Shown: piece by piece, positions 8,984-17,340 of the stretch | How the letters are laid out: the number at the start of each line of letters is the position of its first letter | Numbering within the stretch: the stretch's first letter is position 1 | Origin: Maribacter flavus | GTDB taxonomy: Bacteria > Bacteroidota > Bacteroidia > Flavobacteriales > Flavobacteriaceae | Direction of reading: 5' to 3' | Length of the DNA: 64,000 nt | Assembly (NCBI RefSeq): GCF_008386635.1 | Contig: NZ_VUOE01000001.1 | Location: 1 to 64,000 of the forward strand | Made by a program: the position numbers and the translations under genes | The notes under the pieces: generated by a model | The model's database searches: none | What the model was told of the DNA's origin: nothing | The model's input: the letters and a program-made list of their open reading frames with translations, nothing else

Positions 8984-9012
8984 AAAAAACCGAAGATGAA
9001 ATTCTTCGGTTT
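8984..9012 (-). terminator. Intrinsic terminator after accA
   Basis: AAACCGAAG (8987-8995) pairs with CTTCGGTTT (9004-9012), with a T-run on the leftward strand (A-run 8983-8989). It separates accA from dnaB. Confidence 0.8.
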
Positions 9013-9037
9013 AATGCCACGCTGTTAAAATGGTCGG

Positions 9038-10000
9038 TTATCCATTAAAAACACCCATGTTCGCATATTTTTCCATCCGCTGTTTCACCAATTCCTTTGG
9101 TGATAACTTTTGTAGTTCCTCATAATGGGAGGCAATTTTATTTTTTAGGATTTCAAAAGTCTTTTCCCTGTTGGTATGCGCGCCTCCAGCGGGTTCCTTT
9201 ACAATTTCATCTATCAATTTCAATTTCTTCATATCGCTAGCGGTCAACTTCAAGGCCTCCGCCGCCCTTTCCTTGTATTCCCAACTTCTCCAAAGAATGG
9301 AGGAACACGATTCTGGGGATATTACAGAGTACCAGGTGTTCTCCAACATCAAAACCTTGTCTCCTACTCCGATTCCCAAGGCTCCGCCCGAAGCTCCTTC
9401 TCCTATAATTGCAACGATGATAGGAACCTGCAACCGGGTCATTTCCAAAATATTTCTAGCTATGGCCTCTCCTTGTCCCCGCTCCTCGGCCTCAATACCG
9501 GGATACGCTCCTGGAGTATCTATCAAGGTAACTACTGGAATGCCGAATTTTTCTGCAGACTTCATCAAGCGCAAGGCTTTTCTGTACCCTTCTGGATTGG
9601 CCATACCAAAGTTTCTGTATTGTCTTGTCTTGGTATTATAGCCTTTTTGTTGCCCGATGAACATGTAGCTCTGATCACCAATTTTACCTAATCCGCCTAT
9701 CATGGCCTTATCGTCTTTTACATTACGATCTCCGTGCAGTTCAAGGAAGGTGTCGCCGCAAATGGCCCGTATATAGTCTAAAGTGTAAGGCCTATTCGGA
9801 TGTCTCGATAATTGAACGCGTTGCCAGGGAGTGAGGTTTTTGTAGATTTCCTTTCTGGTTTCGTCTAATTTCTTCTCAATCTGTTTACAGGTTTCGGATA
9901 CATCCACATCGCTTTCCTCACCAATGATCATACACTTGTCCAATTGCTCTTCCAGCTCCTTGATTGGAAGTTCAAAATCCAAATACTCCATAGTTTTCAA
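9038..10000 (-). CDS. accA: Acetyl-CoA carboxylase carboxyltransferase subunit alpha
   Basis: The alpha half of the carboxyltransferase that moves CO2 from biotin to acetyl-CoA, the first step in fatty acid synthesis. The 320 residues match the usual AccA length. Visible motifs are the N-terminal [24 protein letters not shown] segment, the [23 protein letters not shown] core and [15 protein letters not shown]. On the minus strand a TATCTTTG at 10031-10024, about 24 bases upstream of the ATG, is a likely -7 element. The partner accD is not in this window. Confidence 0.97.
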   Translation of the reverse strand: MKTMEYLDFELPIKELEEQLDKCMIIGEESDVDVSETCKQIEKKLDETRKEIYKNLTPWQRVQLSRHPNRPYTLDYIRAICGDTFLELHGDRNVKDDKAMIGGLGKIGDQSYMFIGQQKGYNTKTRQYRNFGMANPEGYRKALRLMKSAEKFGIPVVTLIDTPGAYPGIEAEERGQGEAIARNILEMTRLQVPIIVAIIGEGASGGALGIGVGDKVLMLENTWYSVISPESCSSILWRSWEYKERAAEALKLTASDMKKLKLIDEIVKEPAGGAHTNREKTFEILKNKIASHYEELQKLSPKELVKQRMEKYANMGVFNG

Positions 10001-10080
10001 TAAGATTTCGTTAGTTGCGTAGGCAAAGATAAAACTTTAAAAGGTAATCTGGCCACTGTCACTTACGCAATGGTTGCGAT

Positions 10081-11037
10081 TTATTGGCCTGCCGACGTAC
10101 CCCTTCTTCCAACTTTTGTTTTAAGTACGCTCTTCCTCGATTTTTCCGAGGCGAGTTTCTTAATGCTTGCCTTATTTTTTAAAATCCCGTTTAGGATGAC
10201 CGTGCTTAAAATAAGCAACGCCCCTAGGTAAAAAAAGGGATTCATTTTTTCTTCCGAACCAAAAATGAACCATGCCAATAAGATTCCATAAACAGGTTCC
10301 AAGTTGGTAGTCAACATTACGGTGTACGGTGTCAAAACCCGCATAATCTTAATGGAGGCAATAAAAGCGTAGGCCGTACATATCAATGCCAAAACGAAAA
10401 GATACACCCAATCCATTGGACTTAAATAAAAGAAATCCGACGAATAACTTCCTTTAACACCCAAAATAATGGAAAGGAACAACACCCCTATACCCAGTTC
10501 ATAGAAGGAAATGACCGAGGGCCTATGCTTTTTTACCAACGTTCCGTTGACCAAAGAAAATACGGCCGCCAAAAAGGCGGAACTTAATGCGACCAACATC
10601 CCGTAGGTATAGGAGGACTCCACCCTAAAAATCAATATAAGCCCGATAATGACCAAAATCCCAAAAAACACTTCATATCCTATCACTTTTCGATTAAAAA
10701 TGAAAGGTTCCATCAATGCGGTAAAAAAGGCCCCCGTGGACATCATGGCCAATGCCACGGATACCGTTGAAATTTTTATGGCATAAAAAAAGGTGAACCA
10801 ATGGGCGGCCACCACGATACCACCAAAAATCAGCCAGCCTAAGGATTTTCTGTCCACTTTCAAATCAAGGCGAAGCATCCTTATATACATCAGTATAAAA
10901 ACGGATGCCAAAAGCATTCGGTACCAAACCAAGGGTAGGGAATCAATGGAAATCAATTTCCCCAAAATTGCGGTAAACCCCCATATAAAAACAATAAAGT
11001 GCAAATGGAGCAGGTTGCGTATCCTATCTCTTGGCAT
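10081..11037 (-). CDS. EamA/DMT family inner-membrane transporter
   Basis: A 318-residue protein with about ten hydrophobic segments and two EamA repeats (first from HFIVFIWGFTAILGKL, second from LSSAFLAAVFSLVNG), typical of drug/metabolite exporters. I chose the ATG at 11037: the longer frame to 11178 would only translate lptF/G in another phase. The start overlaps the stop of the upstream permease gene by 14 bases, suggesting translational coupling. A lysine/arginine-rich tail follows the last membrane segment. Substrate unknown. Confidence 0.85.
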   Translation of the reverse strand: MPRDRIRNLLHLHFIVFIWGFTAILGKLISIDSLPLVWYRMLLASVFILMYIRMLRLDLKVDRKSLGWLIFGGIVVAAHWFTFFYAIKISTVSVALAMMSTGAFFTALMEPFIFNRKVIGYEVFFGILVIIGLILIFRVESSYTYGMLVALSSAFLAAVFSLVNGTLVKKHRPSVISFYELGIGVLFLSIILGVKGSYSSDFFYLSPMDWVYLFVLALICTAYAFIASIKIMRVLTPYTVMLTTNLEPVYGILLAWFIFGSEEKMNPFFYLGALLILSTVILNGILKNKASIKKLASEKSRKSVLKTKVGRRGTSAGQ

Positions 11038-12106
11038 TTTGCAGCAGATAAAGGGCCAAAAGCCCAAAGAGTACGTTGGGAATAATAACCGCCAATAAGG
11101 GCGAGAAGCCGGACTGCTCCGCAAGGGTTCCAAACACCTTGTCAAAGAAGATAAATACAAAGGCGACCAATATTCCAAAGGCCAAGTTTACCCCCATGCC
11201 TCCCCTTCTTTTTACAGAAGAAACGGCCACCGCAATGATGGTGAGAATAAACGCCGTCAACGGCAAGGCCCATCGTTTGTATTTGACCAAAATATAGGTG
11301 TTGATATTGGAAGCTCCCTTTCTTTTCTGGTCGGCAATAAATTGATCCAGTTCAAACAGGTTTTTCGTTTCGGCTACGTAAGAAACAGGAGTTAAATCAT
11401 CGATTTTAAACGAAAATATGGTATCCAGGCGACGTTTGCTCTCCAAGATGGCGGAATCCCCCACCATTTTCCGTTTCACATAGGAAGTCAATCTGTAATT
11501 GCTATCCTTTTCCACCCAACGTATATTCACTGCCGATATCTTGAAATCCAGCTTATTGTCCTCGTTGAACCTTTCATAGGTAAAATTATGCCCCAGCTGC
11601 CTGGCCGGATCAAAACTACTTACGTAAATGAAGTCCGTTTCGTTGAGTTGGTTAAATATATTGTTGGTAATCCTATCCTGCTTGCCGCGTTTCAAGTATT
11701 TGAACTTGAATTCATTGAACCCGATACTGGCCTGCGGAACGATGAACATGGTCATAAAGAACATGATTATGGCTATGATAGTGGCCCCAATCAAATAAGG
11801 TCGTAAGAACCTGCCATAGGATACCCCGGAGCTAAGAATGGCAACGATTTCCGTATTATTGGCCAGTTTGGAGGTAAAAAAAATGACAGATAAAAATAGG
11901 AAAATAGGAAAAAGTAGACTGCCTATGTAAATGGTGAAATTTAGATAATACATCAGTATTTCATTCAACGGCGCCTCATTGTCTATCATCTTCCCGATCT
12001 GTTCCGCCAAATTAACCATGATGCCAATGGGTATGAATAGAAGCAGCATCATGGCGAAGGTTGCCAAGTATCGTTTTAATATGTATTTATCTATGATCGA
12101 AAGCAC
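11024..12106 (-). CDS. LptF/LptG family LPS export permease
   Basis: Inner-membrane permease of the YjgP/YjgQ family that, with LptB, extracts lipopolysaccharide for transport to the outer membrane. The 360 residues begin MLSIIDKYILKRYLATF, the usual family opening, with membrane segments at the two ends and a periplasmic beta-jellyroll region between. The start is GTG at 12106, sharing one base with the tgt stop (TAGTG), so the gene is coupled to tgt. The ATPase lptB lies far away at 42898. Whether this is LptF or LptG is not decided. Confidence 0.85.
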   Translation of the reverse strand: MLSIIDKYILKRYLATFAMMLLLFIPIGIMVNLAEQIGKMIDNEAPLNEILMYYLNFTIYIGSLLFPIFLFLSVIFFTSKLANNTEIVAILSSGVSYGRFLRPYLIGATIIAIIMFFMTMFIVPQASIGFNEFKFKYLKRGKQDRITNNIFNQLNETDFIYVSSFDPARQLGHNFTYERFNEDNKLDFKISAVNIRWVEKDSNYRLTSYVKRKMVGDSAILESKRRLDTIFSFKIDDLTPVSYVAETKNLFELDQFIADQKRKGASNINTYILVKYKRWALPLTAFILTIIAVAVSSVKRRGGMGVNLAFGILVAFVFIFFDKVFGTLAEQSGFSPLLAVIIPNVLFGLLALYLLQNAKR

Positions 12107-13236
12107 TATAGTCTCTTGTCCATTTGTTTCACCATATTATTTTTCCAGCTATAAAAATCGCCCTCCAAAATATGCTTTCTAGCCTCGCGTACCAACCAGA
12201 GGTAAAATCCTAAATTGTGGATCGTGGCGATCTGTTTTCCCAAATATTCGTTGGCCACGAACAAATGCCGCAAATAGGCCTTGGAATATTCCCTATCCAC
12301 AAAAGTAGTTCCCATTTCGTCTATGGGGGAAAAATCGTCTTCCCACTTTTTGTTCTTTATGTTGATGGTACCGTGGGCCGTAAAAAGCATGCCATTTCTG
12401 GCATTTCTTGTGGGCATTACACAATCGAACATATCAATGCCCAAAGCAATATTTTCCAAAATATTGATGGGCGTTCCCACTCCCATGAGATATCTGGGTT
12501 TGTCCTCTGGAAGGATTTCGCAGACCACTTCGGTCATGCCATACATTTCCTCGGCAGGCTCACCAACGGAAAGTCCGCCGATGGCATTTCCCTCCGCACC
12601 TGCGTTGGCTATATATTCCGCGGATTGTCTACGCAAGTCCTTATAGGTAGAACCCTGTACGATGGGGAAAAAGCTCTGGGAATAATCGTAGACAAAGGGG
12701 GTCTTTTCCAAATGGGCGATACATCGGTCCAACCACCTGTGGGTCATGTGCATGGACCGTTTTGCATAATTGTAATCACAGGGATAGGGTGTGCACTCGT
12801 CAAAAGCCATTATGATATCGGCCCCAATTACCCGTTGGATTTCCATTACGTTTTCCGGAGTGAACATGTGCATTGAACCATCTATGTGGGATTTGAACTT
12901 TACCCCTTCTTCCTTTATTTTTCGGTTTCCCGATAATGAATACACCTGATAGCCCCCGCTATCGGTCAATATATTTCGGTCCCATCCCATAAATTTGTGA
13001 AGTCCGCCCGCTTTCTGGAGAATATCGGTCTTCGGCCTTAGGAACAAGTGATAGGTATTCCCAAGAATTATATCCGGATTTATCTCCTCCCTCAACTCCT
13101 TCTGATGTACTCCCTTAACGGACGCTACCGTACCCACAGGCATGAAGATGGGGGTTTCGATTGTACCATGATCGGTAACCAAGGTACCTGCCCGTGCCTT
13201 ACTTTGGACATCCGTTTTGTGTAGTGTAAATTTCAA
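12106..13236 (-). CDS. tgt: tRNA-guanine(34) transglycosylase, TTG start, zinc cysteines absent
   Basis: Exchanges guanine-34 of GUN-anticodon tRNAs for the queuosine precursor. The 376-residue frame carries the substrate-binding DSGGYQVYSLS, GGLSVGEP and the catalytic-aspartate segment FDCVMPTRNARNG. The start is TTG at 13236 (KFTLHKTD follows); the ATG further up at 13281 lies upstream of the promoter. The usual zinc motif CxCxxC before YSRAYL is replaced: the three cysteine positions read G, T and D in MGTTFVDREYSKAYL, while the distal histidine (ATIHN) remains. The gene leads the tgt-lptF/G-EamA operon. Confidence 0.95.
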   Translation of the reverse strand: MKFTLHKTDVQSKARAGTLVTDHGTIETPIFMPVGTVASVKGVHQKELREEINPDIILGNTYHLFLRPKTDILQKAGGLHKFMGWDRNILTDSGGYQVYSLSGNRKIKEEGVKFKSHIDGSMHMFTPENVMEIQRVIGADIIMAFDECTPYPCDYNYAKRSMHMTHRWLDRCIAHLEKTPFVYDYSQSFFPIVQGSTYKDLRRQSAEYIANAGAEGNAIGGLSVGEPAEEMYGMTEVVCEILPEDKPRYLMGVGTPINILENIALGIDMFDCVMPTRNARNGMLFTAHGTINIKNKKWEDDFSPIDEMGTTFVDREYSKAYLRHLFVANEYLGKQIATIHNLGFYLWLVREARKHILEGDFYSWKNNMVKQMDKRL

Positions 13237-13254
13237 TATGCTCAAATAAAGATG

Positions 13255-13281
13255 CAAAGATAATGAACTCCTTGGCTCCAA
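13255..13281 (-). promoter_or_regulatory. Promoter of the tgt operon
   Basis: On the minus strand TTG (13281-13279), a slightly short 16-base spacer, then TATCTTTG (13262-13255). The resulting transcript would start about a dozen bases before the TTG start codon at 13236, supporting that start. Confidence 0.55.
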
Positions 13282-13473
13282 AACTTAAGAAAAACCAAAG
13301 AAGGTTTTAGTTATCAAGTTAATCTTACTTCTCGATGCGACCACGGAAAAACCAAACCTCTCCTAACTTCGCCGAACAATAAAAGAACTTTACCCTCCGT
13401 TCTGATGGTATAACGAGAAAGGAAACAATTGGTATTGTTCTTGATACTAATGTTTCAATAAAATAAGACTATT

Positions 13474-14061
13474 ATGAAAAAAACACTTTTTCTTACTGTT
13501 ATGCTTTTGACCGGTCTGACCGCAATGGCACAAAGCGGTTCTGGATTCGGAATCAAGGGAGGTTTAAACTATGCAGGAAACGGAAACTATTTTGATTCCA
13601 CCCGTGACGCTTTTGAGAATCCGGATAAAAACTTGGGGTACCATTTCGGAATTTTTGGAAAATTAGGTGATAAAATATATGTACGACCAGAACTGGTCTA
13701 TACAAGTATAACTTCCGGTTATGATGATGGAGACTTTAAAATGAAAAAATTGGATGCACCCGTATTATTGGGACTAAAGGTTATAGGTCCCTTACATGTC
13801 TTTGCCGGACCTGCATTCCAATATATTTTGGACACCGACTTTGAAGGCGTCACCTTGGGAGATGTTGAAAGCGATTTTTCCGTAGGTCTAAATATAGGTG
13901 CCGGGGTCAACTTGGGCAAACTGGGTATTGATTTACGATACGAAAGAGGGTTTAGCGAAAACGAAGTAAATTTCATTAACACGAATGGTGGTATTTCCAT
14001 AAATGACCGAATCGATACCAGACCAGACCAACTTATTTTGAGTTTGTCCCTGAAATTATAA
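13474..14061 (+). CDS. Outer-membrane beta-barrel (porin-like, PorT-type) protein
   Basis: A 195-residue protein with a clear signal peptide (MKKTLFLTVMLLTGLTAMAQ) and then alternating glycine- and aromatic-rich strands beginning FGIKGGLNYAG and ending in LILSLSLKL, a typical outer-membrane terminal strand. This is the short 8-10-strand barrel family (PF13568/PF13505-like). Precise role unknown. It is monocistronic, flanked by a terminator shared with the convergent FKBP gene. Confidence 0.8.
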   Translation: MKKTLFLTVMLLTGLTAMAQSGSGFGIKGGLNYAGNGNYFDSTRDAFENPDKNLGYHFGIFGKLGDKIYVRPELVYTSITSGYDDGDFKMKKLDAPVLLGLKVIGPLHVFAGPAFQYILDTDFEGVTLGDVESDFSVGLNIGAGVNLGKLGIDLRYERGFSENEVNFINTNGGISINDRIDTRPDQLILSLSLKL

Positions 14062-14085
14062 CATAAGGTTTGATTCCTTAAAACA

Positions 14086-14119
14086 GAAAAGGCTCCCAAT
14101 ATTTGAGAGCCTTTTTTTC
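14086..14119. terminator. Bidirectional terminator between the beta-barrel and FKBP genes
   Basis: AAAAGGCTC pairs with GAGCCTTTT around a short AT-rich loop; Ts follow on the plus strand and the A-run gives Ts on the minus strand. It lies between two convergent genes. Confidence 0.8.
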
Positions 14120-14135
14120 TATAAATGTTCCTGAA

Positions 14136-15104
14136 TTAGGAATCCCTATCCAAGTGGTCTGGAGTACCATCCCCATCCGTGTCCTTAAACTCGACAAAAT
14201 TCCCTTCTTCGTCCAACACAATTTCTTCCCGTGTGGGAATACCATCCGCATCATCGTCCGTATCGTTGTAATTGGCCAGAAATACATTAAACTCAGTATC
14301 CCCATCTGTATTATCATTATTTAAATTTCCATCTCCATCTATATCCTCCAAAATAGAGGGGATACCGTCCCCGTCAAAATCGGTATCTTCTTCGAATGTA
14401 AAAATGTCCACTTTGAAAATCAATGGTGCGTAAGCTGGTATTGATGAACCAGAACCACGATTAAAATAGGCCAACCCCGATGGGATAAAAATAGCTCCGA
14501 TACCATAATCAGAATATGATACCGTGCCATCTCCATTCACAATCAAATCTGTTCCAGATTTAAAATATTCTACACCGTTTCCAAATCCTTGTACCACCCC
14601 AGATAGATTGAATGTAATTGGCTGATTACTGGAAGCATCAAACAAGGTACCATCCAAGAGAGATCCTTCGTACCTCAATACTACGTTATCACCAATAGTA
14701 GGGGTATTTTCTGAAGTTCCTTGTCTTGCAATAAGATAATAAAAAGTATGTTCAGCAACTTCTTCATCACTTACTCCAAAACCTGCAGATGCCACAGTAA
14801 TCTTTTCCATGCCAAACTCTATACCAGGAAGGGAGCCACTATCTAAAATAGAGGTTTTACCCTCATTATCACCTGCGATTGTATCAAAACGTATTTTGAA
14901 GTCGAATCCTTCTTCAACATTTTGAAATTCCTCGTAATTAAAAAAGTGGGTGCTCAAGAATTCCCGTATCTCCGCATCGTCCTCGGCGGCAACCTCTATT
15001 ATTGATCGTGGAGGTACTATCGTCCCCGGTGAATCATCGTCTTTTTTACAAGACCAAATAATTAAAAAAACAAGCACAAATACCCCTATGTTTTTCAATC
15101 TCAT
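14136..15104 (-). CDS. FKBP-type peptidyl-prolyl isomerase lipoprotein with calcium-binding repeats
   Basis: A 322-residue lipoprotein: hydrophobic leader and lipobox IIWSC with the acceptor cysteine at about residue 19. The central part holds an FKBP domain (GDNVVLRYEGSLLDGTLFDAS ... FGNGVEYFKSGT ... YGIGAIFIPSGLAYF). The C-terminal 80 residues are thrombospondin type-3-like calcium repeats: DTDFDGDGIPSILEDIDGDG, NDTDDDADGIPTREE and DTDGDGTPDHLDRDS. The start is the ATG at 15104; an upstream TTG would add only two residues. It should be a membrane-anchored folding factor, probably facing the periplasm; calcium binding is inferred from the repeat pattern. Confidence 0.85.
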   Translation of the reverse strand: MRLKNIGVFVLVFLIIWSCKKDDDSPGTIVPPRSIIEVAAEDDAEIREFLSTHFFNYEEFQNVEEGFDFKIRFDTIAGDNEGKTSILDSGSLPGIEFGMEKITVASAGFGVSDEEVAEHTFYYLIARQGTSENTPTIGDNVVLRYEGSLLDGTLFDASSNQPITFNLSGVVQGFGNGVEYFKSGTDLIVNGDGTVSYSDYGIGAIFIPSGLAYFNRGSGSSIPAYAPLIFKVDIFTFEEDTDFDGDGIPSILEDIDGDGNLNNDNTDGDTEFNVFLANYNDTDDDADGIPTREEIVLDEEGNFVEFKDTDGDGTPDHLDRDS

Positions 15105-15141
15105 CAGCAATAATTTAAGCGTGCAAGATACAATTTTCCCC

Positions 15142-15149
15142 TATTTTTG
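15142..15149 (+). promoter_or_regulatory. -7 element upstream of the S4-domain gene
   Basis: TATTTTTG matches TAnnTTTG and lies 31 bases before the ATG at 15181. No clear -33 TTG at the expected distance. Confidence 0.4.
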
Positions 15150-15180
15150 TAGAAAACCTTAACAAAGAATTTAGTTTGCC

Positions 15181-15564
15181 ATGCGTATTGACAAGTACCT
15201 TTGGAGCACACGTTATTTTAAAACCAGGAACATTGCTACCAATGCCTGTAAAAAAGGTCATGTTAAAATCAATGACCAAACGGTGAAACCGGGAAGGGAA
15301 GTTTTTCCAATGGATAAAATTGTCGTTCGCAAAAATCAAATCGATTACCAACTTACGGTTTTGGATATCCCGGAAAGCAGGGTGGGCGCTAAATTGGTGG
15401 ATATCTACCGAAAGGACACCACCCCTAAAGAAGCCTTTGAACATCAAAATCTTTTACAGTATTCCAAGGACTATTATCGAAAAAAGGGAACGGGGAGGCC
15501 CACTAAAAAAGACCGTAGGGAAATCGATGATTATTTGGACACCAATGAAGAAATTGATGAGTGA
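15181..15564 (+). CDS. S4-domain RNA-binding protein, Hsp15-like
   Basis: A 127-residue basic protein whose first 60 residues form an S4 RNA-binding fold (MRIDKYLWSTRYFKTRNIATNACKKGHVKIN, then VKPGREV). The tail is lysine/arginine-rich (KKGTGRPTKKDRREIDDYL) and then acidic. In E. coli, Hsp15 recycles stalled 50S subunits carrying peptidyl-tRNA; the same role is inferred. It is divergent from the FKBP gene. Confidence 0.85.
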   Translation: MRIDKYLWSTRYFKTRNIATNACKKGHVKINDQTVKPGREVFPMDKIVVRKNQIDYQLTVLDIPESRVGAKLVDIYRKDTTPKEAFEHQNLLQYSKDYYRKKGTGRPTKKDRREIDDYLDTNEEIDE

Positions 15565-15620
15565 ATAATTTAAAATGAAAAGCGAAAAGTGACCTTGAAC
15601 AAATAGTGCGGAATGCAAAG

Positions 15621-15660
15621 TTCAGAGTGAAGAGTGAAGAATTAAGAGTGAAAAGTGAAT
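15621..15660 (+). repeat. Heptamer array AGAGTGA/AAAGTGA
   Basis: Consecutive 7-base units AGAGTGA, AGAGTGA, AGAATTA, AGAGTGA, AAAGTGA run into the larger tandem duplication. The period matches the arrays at 3587 and 55124. Confidence 0.6.
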
Positions 15661-15874
15661 AGCTGTCAGCTTCTGGATTATAGCTTTTAGCTCAAAATTC
15701 AAATTCCAATATGATTTGCGTCTAGCGTTTTGCGAATAGCTCTTAGCGGAAAATGAAAAATGAAAAGTGAATAGCTGTCAACTTCTGGATTATAGCTTTT
15801 AGCTCAAAATTCAAATTCCAATATGAATTGCGTGTAGCGTTTTGCGAATAGCGCTTGGCGAAAAATGAAAAGTT
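15651..15874 (+). repeat. 112-bp tandem duplication
   Basis: Two adjacent copies of a 112-base sequence (15651-15762 and 15763-15874) that differ at only a handful of positions, for example GCAGC/GTCAAC near the start and GATTTGCG/GAATTGCG. Neither copy has a plausible reading frame or stable RNA-like fold that I can see. With the flanking arrays this fills most of the 437-base gene-free gap between 15565 and 16001. Confidence 0.9.
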
Positions 15875-15929
15875 AAGTGTGAAAAATGAAAAGTGTTTTT
15901 CTGCTAATTGCTAATTGCCGACAATCAAA

Positions 15930-15971
15930 AACGAACAACCAACAACGAACAACCAATAACAAACAACCAAA
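15930..15971 (+). repeat. 14-bp tandem repeat AACGAACAACCAAC
   Basis: Three adjacent 14-base units (15930-15943, 15944-15957, 15958-15971) with one or two differences in the later copies, just upstream of the phosphoribosyltransferase gene. Confidence 0.85.
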
Positions 15972-16001
15972 TTAACCCCTATATTTATCTCTTAGAATTG
16001 A

Positions 16002-16505
16002 ATGGCCATGCAGCAACAAATATTGACCCATCAACAGATCCAGCATAAAATAGAACGAATCGCCTATCAAATTTATGAGGCCAACGTTTCCGAAAAGGAA
16101 ATTGTTGTGGCAGGAATACAGGGTGGCGGACTCCTTTTCGCCAAGAAAATCATGTCCGTGTTAAAGAAAATAACGGAAGCGGAAATTATCCTCTGCACAG
16201 TTCTTATGGATAAAAAAGACCCTTTAACAAGCGGTGTATCCACCTCTTTAGCCGAGGAAGCATATGCAAACAAATCGGTTGTACTGGTGGACGATGTTTT
16301 AAATTCGGGGACTACCTTGATCTACGGAGTACACCATTTTCTAAAAACGCCGCTCAAACAATTGAAGACTGCTGTTTTGGTCAATAGAAACCATAAAAAA
16401 TATCCGGTCAAGGCAGATTACAAAGGTATATCCCTTTCCACATCGCTACAGGAGCACGTAAACGTGCTCTTCGAACCTAAAAAAAATAGGGTTTATTTAG
16501 ACTAG
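16002..16505 (+). CDS. Type I phosphoribosyltransferase, PyrR-like
   Basis: A 167-residue protein with the PRPP-binding loop VVLVDDVLNSGTTL and the upstream VVAGIQGGGLLFAKK segment, typical of uracil/hypoxanthine phosphoribosyltransferases and PyrR. It could salvage a nucleobase or regulate; the sequence does not separate these, since no PyrR-binding leader is evident. Its 3' end overlaps the convergent aroK by 9 bases. It follows the repeat-rich gap, and a TATATTTA at 15979-15986 may be its -7 element. Confidence 0.8.
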   Translation: MAMQQQILTHQQIQHKIERIAYQIYEANVSEKEIVVAGIQGGGLLFAKKIMSVLKKITEAEIILCTVLMDKKDPLTSGVSTSLAEEAYANKSVVLVDDVLNSGTTLIYGVHHFLKTPLKQLKTAVLVNRNHKKYPVKADYKGISLSTSLQEHVNVLFEPKKNRVYLD

Positions 16506-17012
16506 TAACTTCCGTATTTGGAGTACCACGTCTTCAACCGATTTATATTGGTTGCCGATTTTATGATGCGCTTGATTATAAAAAAAACTACGCTCGAACA
16601 GGTGTTTTGCAATGAATTCCTGAAATTCTTCAGGAGCAATATCGGCTATTAGGGGTCTCTCATCCCTTTCCTTCATAAGTCGGTCACATAAAACATTTAA
16701 ATCGGTTTTAATGTAAATCGAGTTTGGTGTTACCTCGTTTATCAACCCTATATTGTCACCAAAACACGGTGTTCCCCCTCCAACGGATAGTACAACATTC
16801 TCTTTGCGATTCAAAACCTCCTTCAGATATTCAGTTTCCTTTTTTCTGAAATAGACTTCCCCCTTGTTTTTAAAAATCTCATTGATCGACGACTTTTCCG
16901 CGGCTTCAATATAATCGTCCAGGTCTAAAAATTTAACATTCAACTGTTTGGATAAGGCTTTGCCAATGGTGGTCTTTCCACTCCCCATGTAACCGATCAA
17001 TATGATTTTCAC
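16497..17012 (-). CDS. aroK: Shikimate kinase
   Basis: Phosphorylates shikimate in aromatic amino acid synthesis. The 171 residues hold Walker A GYMGSGKTTIGK (residues 7-18), the shikimate-binding FLDLDDYIE, FRKKETEYL and SVGGGTPCF segments, and the lid KERDERPLIAD. Length and motif order are standard. It is divergent from the tRNA-Lys promoter and overlaps the end of the convergent phosphoribosyltransferase gene. Confidence 0.96.
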   Translation of the reverse strand: MKIILIGYMGSGKTTIGKALSKQLNVKFLDLDDYIEAAEKSSINEIFKNKGEVYFRKKETEYLKEVLNRKENVVLSVGGGTPCFGDNIGLINEVTPNSIYIKTDLNVLCDRLMKERDERPLIADIAPEEFQEFIAKHLFERSFFYNQAHHKIGNQYKSVEDVVLQIRKLLV

Positions 17013-17085
17013 TAGTGCTATTTTTTGTAAAAATCCGTCAAATTAAGCCGATTTCAAAAAAAAATAAATTTATGCACATTTGGAC

Positions 17086-17115
17086 TTGGTAAATAAATAA
17101 TAGGCCTTATATTTG
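17086..17115 (+). promoter_or_regulatory. tRNA-Lys promoter
   Basis: TTG (17086-17088), 19-base spacer, TATATTTG (17108-17115), then CACCCGC. The -7 element and following seven bases are identical to the leftward promoter at 192-178. Confidence 0.85.
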
Positions 17116-17150
17116 CACCCGCAAAAGGGAAATCTTTGCAGTTACATTTT

Positions 17151-17223
17151 GACCTGGTAGCTCAGTTGGTAGAGCATTTCACTTTTAATGAAAGGGTCCT
17201 GGGTTCGAATCCCAGCCAGGTCA
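17151..17223 (+). tRNA. tRNA-Lys (anticodon TTT)
   Basis: A 73-base cloverleaf: acceptor GACCTGG pairs with CCAGGTC, D-arm GCTCAGTTGGTAGAGC, anticodon loop CTTTTAA with anticodon TTT, and T-arm GGGTTCGAATCCC, with discriminator A. CCA is not encoded. It is followed 25 bases later by an intrinsic terminator. Confidence 0.97.
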
Positions 17224-17244
17224 CGAATAAATAGTCGAAAAAGA

Positions 17245-17279
17245 AAAAACGCCAAGCTTGCTTGAGCGTTTTTTTTTGT
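17245..17279 (+). terminator. Intrinsic terminator after tRNA-Lys
   Basis: AACGC-CAAGC pairs with GCTTG-A-GCGTT (one bulged A) and is followed by nine Ts. Confidence 0.85.
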
Positions 17280-17322
17280 TTGAACTATTTTCACCGCGTA
17301 GCGTTGAGGGAAGAGCGCAGCC

Positions 17323-17339
17323 AATCCCAGCCAGATTAC
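17323..17339 (+). repeat. Degenerate copy of the tRNA-Lys 3' end
   Basis: AATCCCAGCCAGATTAC matches the tRNA-Lys 3' end at 17208-17224 in 15 of 17 positions and lies 115 bases downstream. It is followed, as the real tRNA is, by a terminator hairpin. No cloverleaf can be built around it. It could be the scar of a deleted second tRNA-Lys or of tRNA-targeted integration. Confidence 0.55.
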
Positions 17340-17340
17340 C

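Noticed and set aside
15930..15971. Regularly spaced short repeats resembling a CRISPR array
   Set aside because: Units are 14 bases, directly adjacent with no spacers, and no cas genes are present.
17323..17339. A second tRNA-Lys gene
   Set aside because: Only the 3' end is present; no D-arm, anticodon arm or 5' acceptor strand can be found upstream.
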